Below are positions 42,961 through 52,007 of a stretch of 64,000 bases of DNA, piece by piece. The stretch is from DATEDA01 sp963754305. GTDB taxonomy: Bacteria > Pseudomonadota > Gammaproteobacteria > Burkholderiales > SG8-39. The stretch covers positions 248,001 to 312,000 of the forward strand of contig CAVWFR010000051.1 in NCBI GenBank assembly GCA_963754305.1. The letters run 5' to 3'. The stretch's first letter is position 1. The number at the start of each line of letters is the position of its first letter. Under the pieces are notes generated by a model that saw only the letters and a program-made list of their open reading frames with translations, was not told where the DNA came from and did no database searches. The translations under genes and the position numbers were made by a program.

Positions 42961-44126
42961 TGCGCATCGTTGCGATCCGCGAGCAGAGCGTTCCGGTCCG
43001 CTCGGAGATGCGCAACGCCGTTTTCAGCTTCAGCGAGATGACGACCTCGGTTGTCGCGCTCGTCACCGACGTCGTGCGCGAGGGCAAGCCGGTGGTCGGC
43101 TACGCGTTCAACTCGACCGGCCGCTACGCCTGTGGCGAGCAGATGCGCGCGCGCTTCATCCCGCGACTGCTGCGCGCCGCGCCGGAAGCGCTGCTCGACG
43201 ACGCGGGCACGAACTTCGACCCGTCGAAAGTGCTTGCGGCAATGCTCGCGGGCGAGAAGCCCGGTGGCCACAGCGAACGTTCGATCGCGATCGGCACGAT
43301 CGAGGTCGCGTTGTGGGATGCGGTCGCGAAGATCGAGGGGCTGCCCCTCTACCGTTCGCTCGCCAACCGCTATTCGGGCGGGGCCGCGCGGGAGCGGATG
43401 TTCGTATATGTCGGTGGCGGCTGGTACCGGCAGGGCGCGACGCTCGCCGATCTCCGCGACGAGGTCGGCCGTCATCTGGACGCCGGCTACAGGATGGTGA
43501 AGATCAAGGTCGGCGGGCTGCCGCTGGCGGAGGACCTGAAGCGCGTCGAAGCTGCGCTTGCGGTCGTCGGCTCGCCCGACCGGCTCGCGGTGGACGCGAA
43601 TGCGCGGTTCGGCCGTGACGACGCGCTCGCCTACGCTGCCGCGCTCGCGCCGTTGCAGCTGCGCTGGTTCGAGGAGGCGACCGATCCTCACGACTATGCG
43701 CTGATGGCGGAGCTTGCCGGGCGCTACGCCCCGCCGCTTGCGACCGGTGAGAACCTCTACTCGACGCAGGATGTGATCAACCTCGCACGCTTCGGCGGCT
43801 GGCGCGCCGGCCGCGATGTGATCCAGGTCGATCCGCCGCAGGCCTACGGCATCGTCCAGTACGCGCGCACGCTCGCCGCCCTCGAGCCGCTGGGCTTCCG
43901 GCGCACCGCTTTCTGGCCGCACGGGGGCAACCAGATGTCGCTGCAGGTCGCGGCCGGCTTCGGCCTCGGCGGGTGCGAGTCGTATCCAGGCGTGTTCGGC
44001 GCGTTCGGCGGGTTTGCCGACGACGCGCGGATCGAGGACGGCATGATCAGCCTCCCGCAGCGTCCGGGCATCGGCTTCGAGGCCCAACCGGCACTCTTCG
44101 AGATCATGCGAGCGCTAGGCGCTTGA
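42960..44126 (+). CDS. tarD: D-tartrate dehydratase (enolase superfamily)
   Basis: A 388-residue mandelate-racemase/muconate-lactonizing-type enzyme. It matches, from memory, the characterised Bradyrhizobium D-tartrate dehydratase along its length: VRIVAIRE, MTTSVVALVTDVVREGK, NSTGRY, EKPGGHSERS and the end IEDGMISLPQRPGIGFE. Catalytic KxK is K181-x-K183 (VKIKVGG), metal ligands lie in VDAN, WFEEA and TGENL, and the His base is H321 in WPHGGNQMS; K183 and H321 correspond to the catalytic Lys/His of that enzyme. It would convert D-tartrate to oxaloacetate. It starts at a GTG that overlaps the cyclase stop. Confidence 0.78.
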   Translation: MRIVAIREQSVPVRSEMRNAVFSFSEMTTSVVALVTDVVREGKPVVGYAFNSTGRYACGEQMRARFIPRLLRAAPEALLDDAGTNFDPSKVLAAMLAGEKPGGHSERSIAIGTIEVALWDAVAKIEGLPLYRSLANRYSGGAARERMFVYVGGGWYRQGATLADLRDEVGRHLDAGYRMVKIKVGGLPLAEDLKRVEAALAVVGSPDRLAVDANARFGRDDALAYAAALAPLQLRWFEEATDPHDYALMAELAGRYAPPLATGENLYSTQDVINLARFGGWRAGRDVIQVDPPQAYGIVQYARTLAALEPLGFRRTAFWPHGGNQMSLQVAAGFGLGGCESYPGVFGAFGGFADDARIEDGMISLPQRPGIGFEAQPALFEIMRALGA

Positions 44127-44891
44127 CGCCGGCGGCGGCAGGGCTTCGAACTCGCCATCGGGGAACACGTCGCGGTAACTCGCGTAGGCGCTGGCGTAAA
44201 ACAACGGTATGAACACGACCAGCAGCAGAAAGACGAACGTCGGCACCGCCTGCGCGCCCACTTGCGCGCGTTGCAGATTGAAGATCACGGCGGTGGTGAG
44301 CCCGAGCGCCGCCGTTCCCACCAGACCGTAGACGAAGAACGCGCGCCAGTTGCGCGCCGCGGCGAAGAAGCTGAAGAACAGCGCTTTAGGCGCCGACAGG
44401 CCCTGCCAGGCCGCGAGCGGCGGGGCGTACCAGAAGGCGAGCTGCACCGGGATCCAGAGCGCGATCGCGATTGCGACCGCGCCAGCGAGCTCGCCCTCGC
44501 GCGCCGGCGGGCCGCGACCGAACAGCGTCCAGCGCATCAGCGTTCCGCCGTCGGCGAGCGCGGAGGCCGCAAATATTGCGAGTGTCACCGCCAGGTACAG
44601 GCCGCCGAGCGTCACCAGCGCGGGGAGGTTGCGCCGGAACCCCTCGCCGATGAGGTTGACCTCCAGCCCGCGGCCCCGATCGAGCGCGCGGCAGATCGCG
44701 AGGAAGCTCACCGCCAGCGCGGGCGTCGCGAGCGAAGCGATGAGCAGGCCGAGGTACGGCACGCGCGAAACGACGCCCATGACGAGCCAGTAGGTCATCG
44801 ACACCGCCAGCCAGCCGATCGGCGCGCGTCCGACGAGCGCAATTCCGCGCTTCAACCACAGCCAGCCGTGGCGCGCCGGGACGACGACCAT
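44115..44891 (-). CDS. BPSS1780-family integral membrane protein
   Basis: A 258-residue hydrophobic protein with about six membrane segments (for example VSMTYWLVMGVVSRVPYLG, ALVTLGGLYLAVTLAIF, FFVYGLVGTAALGLTTAV, FVFLLLVVFIPLFYAS). The N-terminal VPARHGWLWLKRG is typical of this betaproteobacterial family of unknown function. Its ATG overlaps the thrB stop by one base (TGATG), so it is translationally coupled to thrB. Its 3' end overlaps the convergent tartrate-dehydratase gene by 12 bases. Confidence 0.82.
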   Translation of the reverse strand: MVVVPARHGWLWLKRGIALVGRAPIGWLAVSMTYWLVMGVVSRVPYLGLLIASLATPALAVSFLAICRALDRGRGLEVNLIGEGFRRNLPALVTLGGLYLAVTLAIFAASALADGGTLMRWTLFGRGPPAREGELAGAVAIAIALWIPVQLAFWYAPPLAAWQGLSAPKALFFSFFAAARNWRAFFVYGLVGTAALGLTTAVIFNLQRAQVGAQAVPTFVFLLLVVFIPLFYASAYASYRDVFPDGEFEALPPPASSA

Positions 44892-45838
44892 CACGCCACC
44901 CAGGGAGGCGCGAGCGCGTGGCGAATCCGCAGCTCGAGGATGCGCCGGAAGTGCTCTGGATCGTGCGCGTGCACCAGCTCGCCGCGCCGCGGCAGGTGGA
45001 AGTCGTGGAGCCGCGATAGCCAGAAGCGCAGCGCCGCAGCGCGCAGCATCACCGGCCACGCGCCGCGTTCGGCCGGGATAAACGGGCGCGCTGTGTGATA
45101 TGCGGCGAGGAACGCATCGGCGCGCGTGCGTTCGAGCGTGCCGTCGGCCTCCACGCACCAGTCGTTGAGCGTGACGGCGACGTCGAAGAGCCAGGTGTCG
45201 ACGCCGGCGAAGTAGAAGTCGATCACGCCGCCGATCCGGCGCCCGTCGAACAGCACGTTGTCGCGGAACAGATCGGCGTGAACCGGGCCGCGCGGCAGGT
45301 CGGCGAAGCGGATGCTGGACTGGAACTCGAGCTCGGTCTCGAGCAGCCGCTGCGCCGACCGATCGAGGAACGGCAGAACCTCGCGCGACGCTTCGTGCCA
45401 CCACCGCGGACCGCGCGGATTCTCGAGCGCGCCGGCGTACGATTGGCCGGCGACGTGCATGTCGGCGAGCACTGCACCGACCTCCGCGCAGTGCGCTGCG
45501 GTCGGCTCGGTGAGCGTCGCGCCGGGCAGCCGCGTCACCAGCGCCGCGGGCTTGCCGTTCAGCTCGGAGAGCAACCGGTTGTGCCGATCGGCGATCGGCG
45601 ACGGGCACGGGATGCCGTCACGCGCGAGGTGCGCCATCAGGCCGAGGTAGAAGGGGAGATCGCTCGCCGGCAGCCGCTCGAACAGCGTCAGGACGTAGCG
45701 GCCGTGGGTGGTGGTGACGAAGTAGTTGGTGTTCTCGATCCCGGACGCGATGCCCTTCAGCTCGACCGGCGAGCCAACCGAGTACGCCCTCAGCCAGTCG
45801 GCGAGCTGGGCTTCGGTGACCTTGGTGTAGACGGACAT
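44891..45838 (-). CDS. thrB: Homoserine kinase (type II, ThrB)
   Basis: A 315-residue APH-fold homoserine kinase that makes O-phospho-L-homoserine in threonine synthesis. It starts MSVYTKVTEAQLADWLRAY and contains GIENTNYFV, the Brenner motif VHADLFRDNVLF (catalytic Asp and Asn) and the metal Asp in GGVIDFYFAG. Length matches the pseudomonad/betaproteobacterial type. It lies between DUF2782 and BPSS1780, a common betaproteobacterial order. Confidence 0.92.
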   Translation of the reverse strand: MSVYTKVTEAQLADWLRAYSVGSPVELKGIASGIENTNYFVTTTHGRYVLTLFERLPASDLPFYLGLMAHLARDGIPCPSPIADRHNRLLSELNGKPAALVTRLPGATLTEPTAAHCAEVGAVLADMHVAGQSYAGALENPRGPRWWHEASREVLPFLDRSAQRLLETELEFQSSIRFADLPRGPVHADLFRDNVLFDGRRIGGVIDFYFAGVDTWLFDVAVTLNDWCVEADGTLERTRADAFLAAYHTARPFIPAERGAWPVMLRAAALRFWLSRLHDFHLPRRGELVHAHDPEHFRRILELRIRHALAPPWVA

Positions 45839-45871
45839 CCGCTCGCCATCGGGCTCACCGCTGAACTGGGC

Positions 45872-46204
45872 TCACCACTGGATGATCCGCCACATCGGCG
45901 CACGGACGCCGGTGAGGTCGGACGACTGGGTCCTGGCGAGGGGCTCGCCGGGCTGGGCCTCGATGAGATGGTATTCCCAGCCGTTCGGATCGGTCACCTT
46001 GATGGACCTGCTACCGTCTGGCATCAAGACTTCCTCGACCTTCGAGCCCGGCGGCGTGAGCGTCGGACCGGGCGCCGTGGGATCCGCGTCGAGCCCGACC
46101 TGCGGCGGCGGCTCCGGGATCGGCTCGAGTCTGGGCGGCGGCGCGACCTGCGCGGCCGCCGGGAGTACTGCGGCGAAAGCAGCGACGGTCAAGATGCGGC
46201 GCAT
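45872..46204 (-). CDS. DUF2782 small periplasmic protein
   Basis: A 110-residue protein with a signal peptide (MRRILTVAAFAAVLPAAAQ) and a Pro-rich segment, then the DUF2782 core VEEVLMPDGSRSIKVTDPNGWEYHLIE. Function unknown. It lies 33 bases upstream of thrB on the same strand, as is usual in Betaproteobacteria. Confidence 0.85.
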   Translation of the reverse strand: MRRILTVAAFAAVLPAAAQVAPPPRLEPIPEPPPQVGLDADPTAPGPTLTPPGSKVEEVLMPDGSRSIKVTDPNGWEYHLIEAQPGEPLARTQSSDLTGVRAPMWRIIQW

Positions 46205-46281
46205 TCCAAGGGCTCCTGATGGCCTTTCGAGTTTAGCAGATCCGTTCGCGCCGACCGCTCTTTCAACCCGCTACAGAGAGC

Positions 46282-46303
46282 ATCGCCGCGTTGGTGCGGC
46301 GAT
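46282..46303. terminator. Perfect 8-bp hairpin between DUF2782 and the LOG gene
   Basis: ATCGCCGC/GCGGCGAT (46282-46289/46296-46303) with loop GTTGGT lies downstream of the LOG-family gene. It lacks a T tract on the relevant strand, so a terminator role is tentative. Confidence 0.3.
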
Positions 46304-46398
46304 TCTTCCGAGATCACGAGGGGGTGTGCCACCTCGTATCGTGAGCACCATAGACGCCCGCGCCGCCGTGGTGGGCGATTCTCTCGGGATCGGCGAGC

Positions 46399-47148
46399 CT
46401 ACAAGTTCAGGAACGTCTCGCGCTCGGCCGTCGACGGCACGAACGCGCGGTTCTCGTAGTGGCGGAATATGGTTTCGACCACCTGCTCCGGCTCGTTGTG
46501 CACCTGGACGAGATCCATGTCCTCGGGGTTGATCATGCCCTCGGCGACAAGCCGGTCGCGGAACCAGTCGAGCAGCCCGCGCCAGAACGGCTCCCACACC
46601 AGGATGATCGGCATCTTGCGCGTCTTGCCGGTCTGCACCAGCGTGAGCGCCTCGGTCAGCTCGTCGAGCGTGCCGAAGCCGCCCGGCATCACGACATAGG
46701 CGCTCGCGAACCGCACGAACGTCACCTTGCGCGCGAAGAAGTGACGGAACGACAGGCTGATGTCCTGGTAGGCGTTGCCGAACTGCTCGCGCGGCAACTC
46801 GATGTTGAGCCCCACCGCGGGGGACCGGCCGTAGAACGCGCCGCGATTCGCCGCGGTCATGACCCCCGGCCCGCCGCCGGAGATGACGGTGAAGCCCGAA
46901 TCGGAAAGGAGGCGCGAGATCCGCTCGGCGAGCGCAAAGTACGGATGATCGGATGGCGTGCGCGCGCTGCCGAAGATCGAGACCGCGGGCCGTACCTGGT
47001 TCAGGCGCTCGGTCGCTTCGACGAACTCTGACATAATTCCGAACAATTGCCACGCCTCGCGCGCGCTGTAGGCGCGCGAATCCATGCCCGCGGCCACCAG
47101 CTTGGGGAGCTTGTCGTCGGGGCGGCCTTTCTGTACTCGGTCTTCCAT
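46399..47148 (-). CDS. LOG family (TIGR00730) Rossmann-fold protein
   Basis: A 249-residue protein of the LOG/lysine-decarboxylase-like family. It has SIFGSARTP, ISGGGPGVMTAANRG and the signature PGGFGTLDELTEALTL, which in characterised members forms the nucleotide 5'-monophosphate phosphoribohydrolase site (cytokinin-activating type or ppGpp-regulated PpnN-like). The ATG at 47148 (MEDRVQKGRP) is followed by the conserved AREAWQLFGIMSEFVEATERL. Its start is only 6 bases from the divergent polA GTG, so one or both starts may lie further inside, or the promoters lie in each other's coding region. Confidence 0.85.
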   Translation of the reverse strand: MEDRVQKGRPDDKLPKLVAAGMDSRAYSAREAWQLFGIMSEFVEATERLNQVRPAVSIFGSARTPSDHPYFALAERISRLLSDSGFTVISGGGPGVMTAANRGAFYGRSPAVGLNIELPREQFGNAYQDISLSFRHFFARKVTFVRFASAYVVMPGGFGTLDELTEALTLVQTGKTRKMPIILVWEPFWRGLLDWFRDRLVAEGMINPEDMDLVQVHNEPEQVVETIFRHYENRAFVPSTAERETFLNL

Positions 47149-47154
47149 AGTCTC

Positions 47155-49866
47155 GTGCCTAAGCTTCTGGTCCTGGTCGACGGATCGTCGTACCTGTATC
47201 GCGCGTTCCACGCGCTGCCCGACCTGCGCAATCCGCAGGGCGAGCCGACCGGCGCGATCTACGGCGTGCTGAACATGCTACGGCGGCTGGTCGCCGATCA
47301 CAAGGCAGATTTCCTCGGCTGCGTCTTCGACGCCAAGGGCAAGACCTTTCGCGACGACGTCTACCCCGAGTACAAGGCGAACCGCCCGCCGATGCCCGAC
47401 GACCTCGGCGCGCAGATCGAGCCGCTCCTCGCGGCGATCCGCGCGCTGGGCTGGCCGCTGCTCGTGGTCGACGGCGTCGAGGCCGACGACGTCATCGGCA
47501 CGCTCGCGAAGGAGGCCGAGCGGGCGGGTATCCGCACTATAGTCTCGACCGGCGACAAGGATCTCGCGCAGCTCGTCGATCCGCAGGTCACGCTGATCAA
47601 CACGATGTCGAACGAGACGCTCGACGTCGAGGGCGTCAACGGGAAATTCGGCGTCGGGCCCGAGCGCATCGTCGACTACCTCGCGCTCGTCGGCGACACG
47701 GTCGACAACATCCCCGGCGTCGACAAGGTCGGCCCGAAGACCGCCGCCAAGTGGCTCGCGCAGTATGGCTCGCTCGAAGGCGTGATCGCGCACGCGGGCG
47801 AGATTCCCGGCGTCGCCGGCGAGAATCTGCGCAAGGTGCGCGAGTGGCTCCCCAAAGCGCGCGAGCTCGTGACGGTGAAGTGCGATGTGCCGCTACCGTT
47901 CAAGGTGACCGACCTTGCGCCGCGCGAGCGCGATCGCGCCGCGCTCGCCGCGCTGTTCCAGCGGTTCGGGTTCAAGAGCTGGCTGAAGGACGTGCAAGAT
48001 GAAGGAGCGCCGGCGCCGGCCGCGCCACCGGCGGCCCCCGCCGCGCCACCCGCCGACGTCCCGCGCAACTACGAGACGCTGGTGACCGAGGACGACCTGC
48101 GGCGCTGGCTCTCGAAGCTCGCGCGCGCCGGGACGGCATCGCTAGACACCGAGACGACCTCGCTCGATCCGTTCGCCGCCGAGCTGGTAGGCGTCTCGTT
48201 CTCGATCGGGCCCGGCGAAGCGGCGTACCTCCCGCTCGCGCACCGTTACGCCGGTGCCCCCGACCAGCTCGGCGTCGAACGCGGCGTTGCGCTGCTCAAG
48301 CCCTGGCTCGAGGACGCTTCGCGGCCGAAGCTCGGCCAGAATCTCAAGTACGACCAGCACGTGCTCGCGAACCTCGGCGTGCGGCTCGCCGGCGTCGTCC
48401 ACGACACCCTGCTCCAGTCCTACGTGCTCGAGAGCGGCGGGCGGCACGACATGGACGCGCTCGCCGAGCGGCATCTCGGTCTGAAGACGATCACCTACGA
48501 CGAGGTCACGGGGAAGGGCGCGCAGCGGATCGACTTCGAGCAGGTCGAGCTCGGCCGCGCGACCGAGTATTCGGCCGAGGACGCCGATATCACGCTGCGT
48601 CTCCACGGCGCGCTCTATCCGCGGGTCGCGGCCGACGCGAAGCTTGCCTACGTGTACGGCTCGATCGAGATGCCGGTGCGCGAGGTGCTGTTCCGCATGG
48701 AGCGGAACGGGGTGCTGATCGACGCGACCCGCCTCGAGGCTCAGAGCCGCGAGCTCGGGCAGAAGATGCTCGAGCTCGAGCAGAAGGCTTATGCCGAGGC
48801 GGGGCAGCCGTTCAACCTCAACTCGCCGAAGCAGATCGGGGAGATCTTCTTCGAGCGTCTGAAGCTCCCGGTCGTCAAGAAGACGCCGAGCGGCGCGCCG
48901 TCGACCGACGAGGATGTGCTCGAGAAACTCGCGCTCGATTATCCGCTGCCGAAGACGCTCCTCGAGTACCGGTCGGTGTCGAAGCTGAAATCGACCTACA
49001 CCGACAAGCTGCCGCGGATGGTGAACCCGAGGACCGGCCGGGTGCACACCACCTACGGCCAGACGACCGCGGTGACCGGGCGGCTGGCCTCGAACGATCC
49101 GAACCTGCAGAACATCCCGGTCCGCACGCCGGAAGGACGGCGGATTCGCGAGGCGTTCGTTGCGCCGCCGGGGCATGTCATCCTGTCGGCCGACTACTCG
49201 CAGATCGAGCTGCGCATCATGGCGCATCTCTCGGCGGACCAGGGGCTGCTCGATGCGTTCGCGCGCGGCGAGGACATCCACCGCGCGACCGCAGCCGAAA
49301 TCTTCGGGCGCTCGCCGCCCGACGTGACCGCCGTCGAGCGCCGCTATGCCAAGACGATCAATTTCGGCCTGATTTACGGCATGAGCGCCTTCGGCCTGGC
49401 GCAGCAGCTCGGGCTCGAGCGCGCGACTGCCCAGGCTTACATCGCCAGTTATTTCGCCCGCTACCCCGGCGTGCGGACCTATATGGAGACCACCCGGCAG
49501 CTCGCGCGGGAGCAGGGCTATGTGGAAACGGTGTTCGGGCGGCGGCTGTGGCTCGCCGAGATCCGCAGCTCGAACCAGGCTCGCCGCGCCGGTGCCGAGC
49601 GGGCGGCGATCAACGCGCCGATGCAGGGCACCGCGGCCGATCTCATCAAGCTCGCGATGATTGCGGTGCAGGGCTGGCTGGAGCGGGATAACCTCGCCGC
49701 GAAGCTCATCATGCAGGTCCACGACGAGCTGGTGCTCGAAGTGCCCGAGGGCGAGCTTGCGCGCGTGAAGGATGCCCTGCCGGGGTTGATGTCGGGCGTC
49801 GCGACGCTACGCGCGCCGCTCGTCATCGACATCGGCGTCGGGAAGAATTGGGAGGAAGCGCATTAG
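47155..49866 (+). CDS. polA: DNA polymerase I
   Basis: A 903-residue three-domain Pol I. 5'-3' exonuclease (VPKLLVLVDGSSYLYRAFHALPD from residue 1, DNIPGVDKVGPKTA helix-hairpin-helix); 3'-5' exonuclease with an intact DxE (D331 and E333 in SLDTETTSLDP), so proofreading is likely; polymerase with motif A DYSQIELRIMAHL (D680), motif B RRYAKTINFGLIYGMS and motif C QVHDELVLEV (H856-D857). It fills gaps and removes primers. It starts at a GTG with the canonical N-terminus; the open frame upstream overlaps the divergent LOG gene. Confidence 0.95.
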   Translation: MPKLLVLVDGSSYLYRAFHALPDLRNPQGEPTGAIYGVLNMLRRLVADHKADFLGCVFDAKGKTFRDDVYPEYKANRPPMPDDLGAQIEPLLAAIRALGWPLLVVDGVEADDVIGTLAKEAERAGIRTIVSTGDKDLAQLVDPQVTLINTMSNETLDVEGVNGKFGVGPERIVDYLALVGDTVDNIPGVDKVGPKTAAKWLAQYGSLEGVIAHAGEIPGVAGENLRKVREWLPKARELVTVKCDVPLPFKVTDLAPRERDRAALAALFQRFGFKSWLKDVQDEGAPAPAAPPAAPAAPPADVPRNYETLVTEDDLRRWLSKLARAGTASLDTETTSLDPFAAELVGVSFSIGPGEAAYLPLAHRYAGAPDQLGVERGVALLKPWLEDASRPKLGQNLKYDQHVLANLGVRLAGVVHDTLLQSYVLESGGRHDMDALAERHLGLKTITYDEVTGKGAQRIDFEQVELGRATEYSAEDADITLRLHGALYPRVAADAKLAYVYGSIEMPVREVLFRMERNGVLIDATRLEAQSRELGQKMLELEQKAYAEAGQPFNLNSPKQIGEIFFERLKLPVVKKTPSGAPSTDEDVLEKLALDYPLPKTLLEYRSVSKLKSTYTDKLPRMVNPRTGRVHTTYGQTTAVTGRLASNDPNLQNIPVRTPEGRRIREAFVAPPGHVILSADYSQIELRIMAHLSADQGLLDAFARGEDIHRATAAEIFGRSPPDVTAVERRYAKTINFGLIYGMSAFGLAQQLGLERATAQAYIASYFARYPGVRTYMETTRQLAREQGYVETVFGRRLWLAEIRSSNQARRAGAERAAINAPMQGTAADLIKLAMIAVQGWLERDNLAAKLIMQVHDELVLEVPEGELARVKDALPGLMSGVATLRAPLVIDIGVGKNWEEAH

Positions 49867-50017
49867 GCCGGACGTTCGGATTCGCCGCTTCCCTCACGTG
49901 GAGACTTTCAGCGGCTGAGTCTCGACCTGGAGCCCGGTTTCGGCCAATTGCAGTCTCTCAGACCGGAGTTTCGGTTCGCCCGATAGCAGCCGTCGGTACA
50001 TGAGATTACCCGCATGG

Positions 50018-50929
50018 TTATCTCGATACCGGGCGAGCAAGGCCTCGCGCGACCGCAGTTACGTTCTTGGCCATCGCGGCGGCGACGCGCGTGAGCGGCG
50101 TGTCGGCGCGGGTGAAGATGCCCGCCGTCACCGACGGCACCGGCTCCGTTATCGGAATTTCCTGGAGGAATTCGCGTGCGAACGGTTCGTTCAGCATCCG
50201 GCGCTGCATGAGGCCGAGCATGTCGGTTCCGGCAAGCAGTGCCACCATGATGTTGTGGGACTCGCACTGGATCACCGGCCGCCGCGGCGGCTCGCCCGCG
50301 GCTGCGAACAGTCGTTCCATTTCCCCGCCCGGCAAGTCCAGCGTCGAGATGGCGAGCCAGTCCGCCGCCGCGAGCTCGGCGAGAGAGCGCGCGTGACGCA
50401 GCGGATGGCCCTTGCGGGCGGCGACGAAAAGCTCGTTGCGGTACAGCGGACGAAAGCGCAGCGCTGGGTCGAGCGTGGTGACGGTCTTCAGGCCCATGGC
50501 GAAATCGAGCGTCTCGTCGCGCACCGAGGGCAGGAGATTTCGCGCCAGTCCTTCGACGATGCGCAGACGGGCGCGGGGAAACTGCTGACGAAAGCGTACC
50601 ACCGCCTGGGGAACGATCAGGGCGGCGAACGCCGGTCCGACGCCGAAGGCCACGGATCCGGCGCTCGATCCGCCGACCTCGGCCGCCTCTTCCTCGGCCT
50701 TGCGCAGCTCCGAGTGAGCGACACGCGCACGCGCGAAAAAAGCGCGTCCGGACGCGGTCGGCACGATGCCGCGCGCGTTGCGCCCGAATAGCTGCACGTG
50801 CAGCTCGGCCTCGAGCCCGCGTACGCTCTTGGTGATGGTCGGTTGGGACACGCCGAGCTTGCGGGCCGCGGCGCGGATGCCGCCGCACTCGACGACGGCG
50901 AGAAAGTCCCGGATCTGGGTCAGGCGCAC
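50018..50929 (-). CDS. LysR-family transcriptional regulator
   Basis: A 303-residue LysR-type regulator. The winged helix-turn-helix is at residues about 1-60 (FLAVVECGGIRAAARKLGVSQPTITKSVRGLEAELHVQLFGR). The effector domain follows (GSVAFGVGPAFAALIVPQAV, NELFVAARKGHPL). It starts at a GTG. It is divergent from a Bug gene, with 78 bases between starts, so it very probably controls that gene, with its operator in the gap. Confidence 0.92.
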   Translation of the reverse strand: MRLTQIRDFLAVVECGGIRAAARKLGVSQPTITKSVRGLEAELHVQLFGRNARGIVPTASGRAFFARARVAHSELRKAEEEAAEVGGSSAGSVAFGVGPAFAALIVPQAVVRFRQQFPRARLRIVEGLARNLLPSVRDETLDFAMGLKTVTTLDPALRFRPLYRNELFVAARKGHPLRHARSLAELAAADWLAISTLDLPGGEMERLFAAAGEPPRRPVIQCESHNIMVALLAGTDMLGLMQRRMLNEPFAREFLQEIPITEPVPSVTAGIFTRADTPLTRVAAAMAKNVTAVARGLARPVSR

Positions 50930-51007
50930 GGCGATAGCACCTTGGCTATCAGCATCAAGCGATGCCCATCTTACTCCGCAGGCGAGTCGCGTGATCTACT
51001 GCCGCGC

Positions 51008-51985
51008 ATGAATGCCCGATCGCTCAGCTTGATGACCGCGGCGATGCTCGCCTGCGCGCAGGCGGTGGCGCAGCCGGGCGTGGCGCCGGCCCATCCCACC
51101 AAGCCGATCCGGCTGATGGTTCCGGGTGCGGCGGGATCGCCGCCGGACGCACTCGCACGGATCATCGGCGAGCCGCTCGCGGCGCTGGGCCAGCCGGTAG
51201 TGGTGGAAAACCGCCCCGGCGGCGTCGGCACCCTTGCCCTGGGCGTCGTCGCGAAAGCCGCGCCCGACGGCCATACCCTCGGCATCCTCGGCTTGACGCA
51301 GATGGTCGCGCCGAGCTTGTTGCCCGAGATACCCTACGACACCGAGCGCGACCTTGCTCCGGTGACCCAGCTCGTCTGGACCGCGAACATCGTCGTCGTG
51401 CGCCCGTCCTCGTCCATAGCAACGGTCGCCGAGCTCGTTGCCCTCGCGAAAGCAAAGCCCCGTCAGTTGACGTGCGCGTCCGCGGGCAACGGCACGCCTT
51501 CACACCTGGCGTTGGCGCTGTTCATGCACCATGCGGGGATCGAAGTCCAGCACGTGCCCTACAAGGGAATCCCGGCGGGTCTCGCCGCGGTGATGGGCGA
51601 GCAGGTCGACATCGCCTTCGCCGGCGTTGCGACGGCTTTGCCGCTCGTGAGATCGGGAAAGCTCCGTGCGCTCGCCACCCCAGGGGCACGACGGCTACCT
51701 GCGCTCCCGGACCTGCCGACGATCGCGGAGTCCGGCTTTGCGGGCTACCAGCTGAACGAGTGGTACGGCGTCGTCGCGCCGGCCAGAACGCCGCCGGAAG
51801 TCATCGCCAAGCTCGCCGCCGAAATGGCGCGAGTGGTCGCCATGCCGGAAACCCAGGCGCGCCTGACCCACTTGGCCCTGTACCCGCCCGAGAACTTCGG
51901 TCCCGAGGCGCTGGGTGGGCTCATCCGGGCAGGGCTGCCGCGCTGGCAGCAGATCGTGCGTGACACGGGCATCCGCGCGGACTGA
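51008..51985 (+). CDS. Bug (TctC-like) periplasmic binding protein 5
   Basis: A 325-residue Bug protein. Signal peptide MNARSLSLMTAAMLACAQAVAQ, then HPTKPIRLMVPGAAGSPPDALARI (an unusual ligand loop: the common PFPPGGSTD reads PGAAGSPPD), NRPGGVGTLALG, VPYKGIPAG and PDLPTIAESG. Paired with the divergent LysR gene and followed after 22 bases by a methyltransferase gene. Ligand unknown; the altered loop suggests a different specificity from Bugs 1-4. Confidence 0.9.
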   Translation: MNARSLSLMTAAMLACAQAVAQPGVAPAHPTKPIRLMVPGAAGSPPDALARIIGEPLAALGQPVVVENRPGGVGTLALGVVAKAAPDGHTLGILGLTQMVAPSLLPEIPYDTERDLAPVTQLVWTANIVVVRPSSSIATVAELVALAKAKPRQLTCASAGNGTPSHLALALFMHHAGIEVQHVPYKGIPAGLAAVMGEQVDIAFAGVATALPLVRSGKLRALATPGARRLPALPDLPTIAESGFAGYQLNEWYGVVAPARTPPEVIAKLAAEMARVVAMPETQARLTHLALYPPENFGPEALGGLIRAGLPRWQQIVRDTGIRAD

Positions 51986-52007
51986 GTCGGCCGAGCCGAT
52001 CCGAAGC

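Noticed and set aside
49867..50017. Possible small RNA or tRNA between polA and the LysR gene
   Set aside because: I could not fold a cloverleaf or find a terminator; the 151 bases hold nothing I can support.
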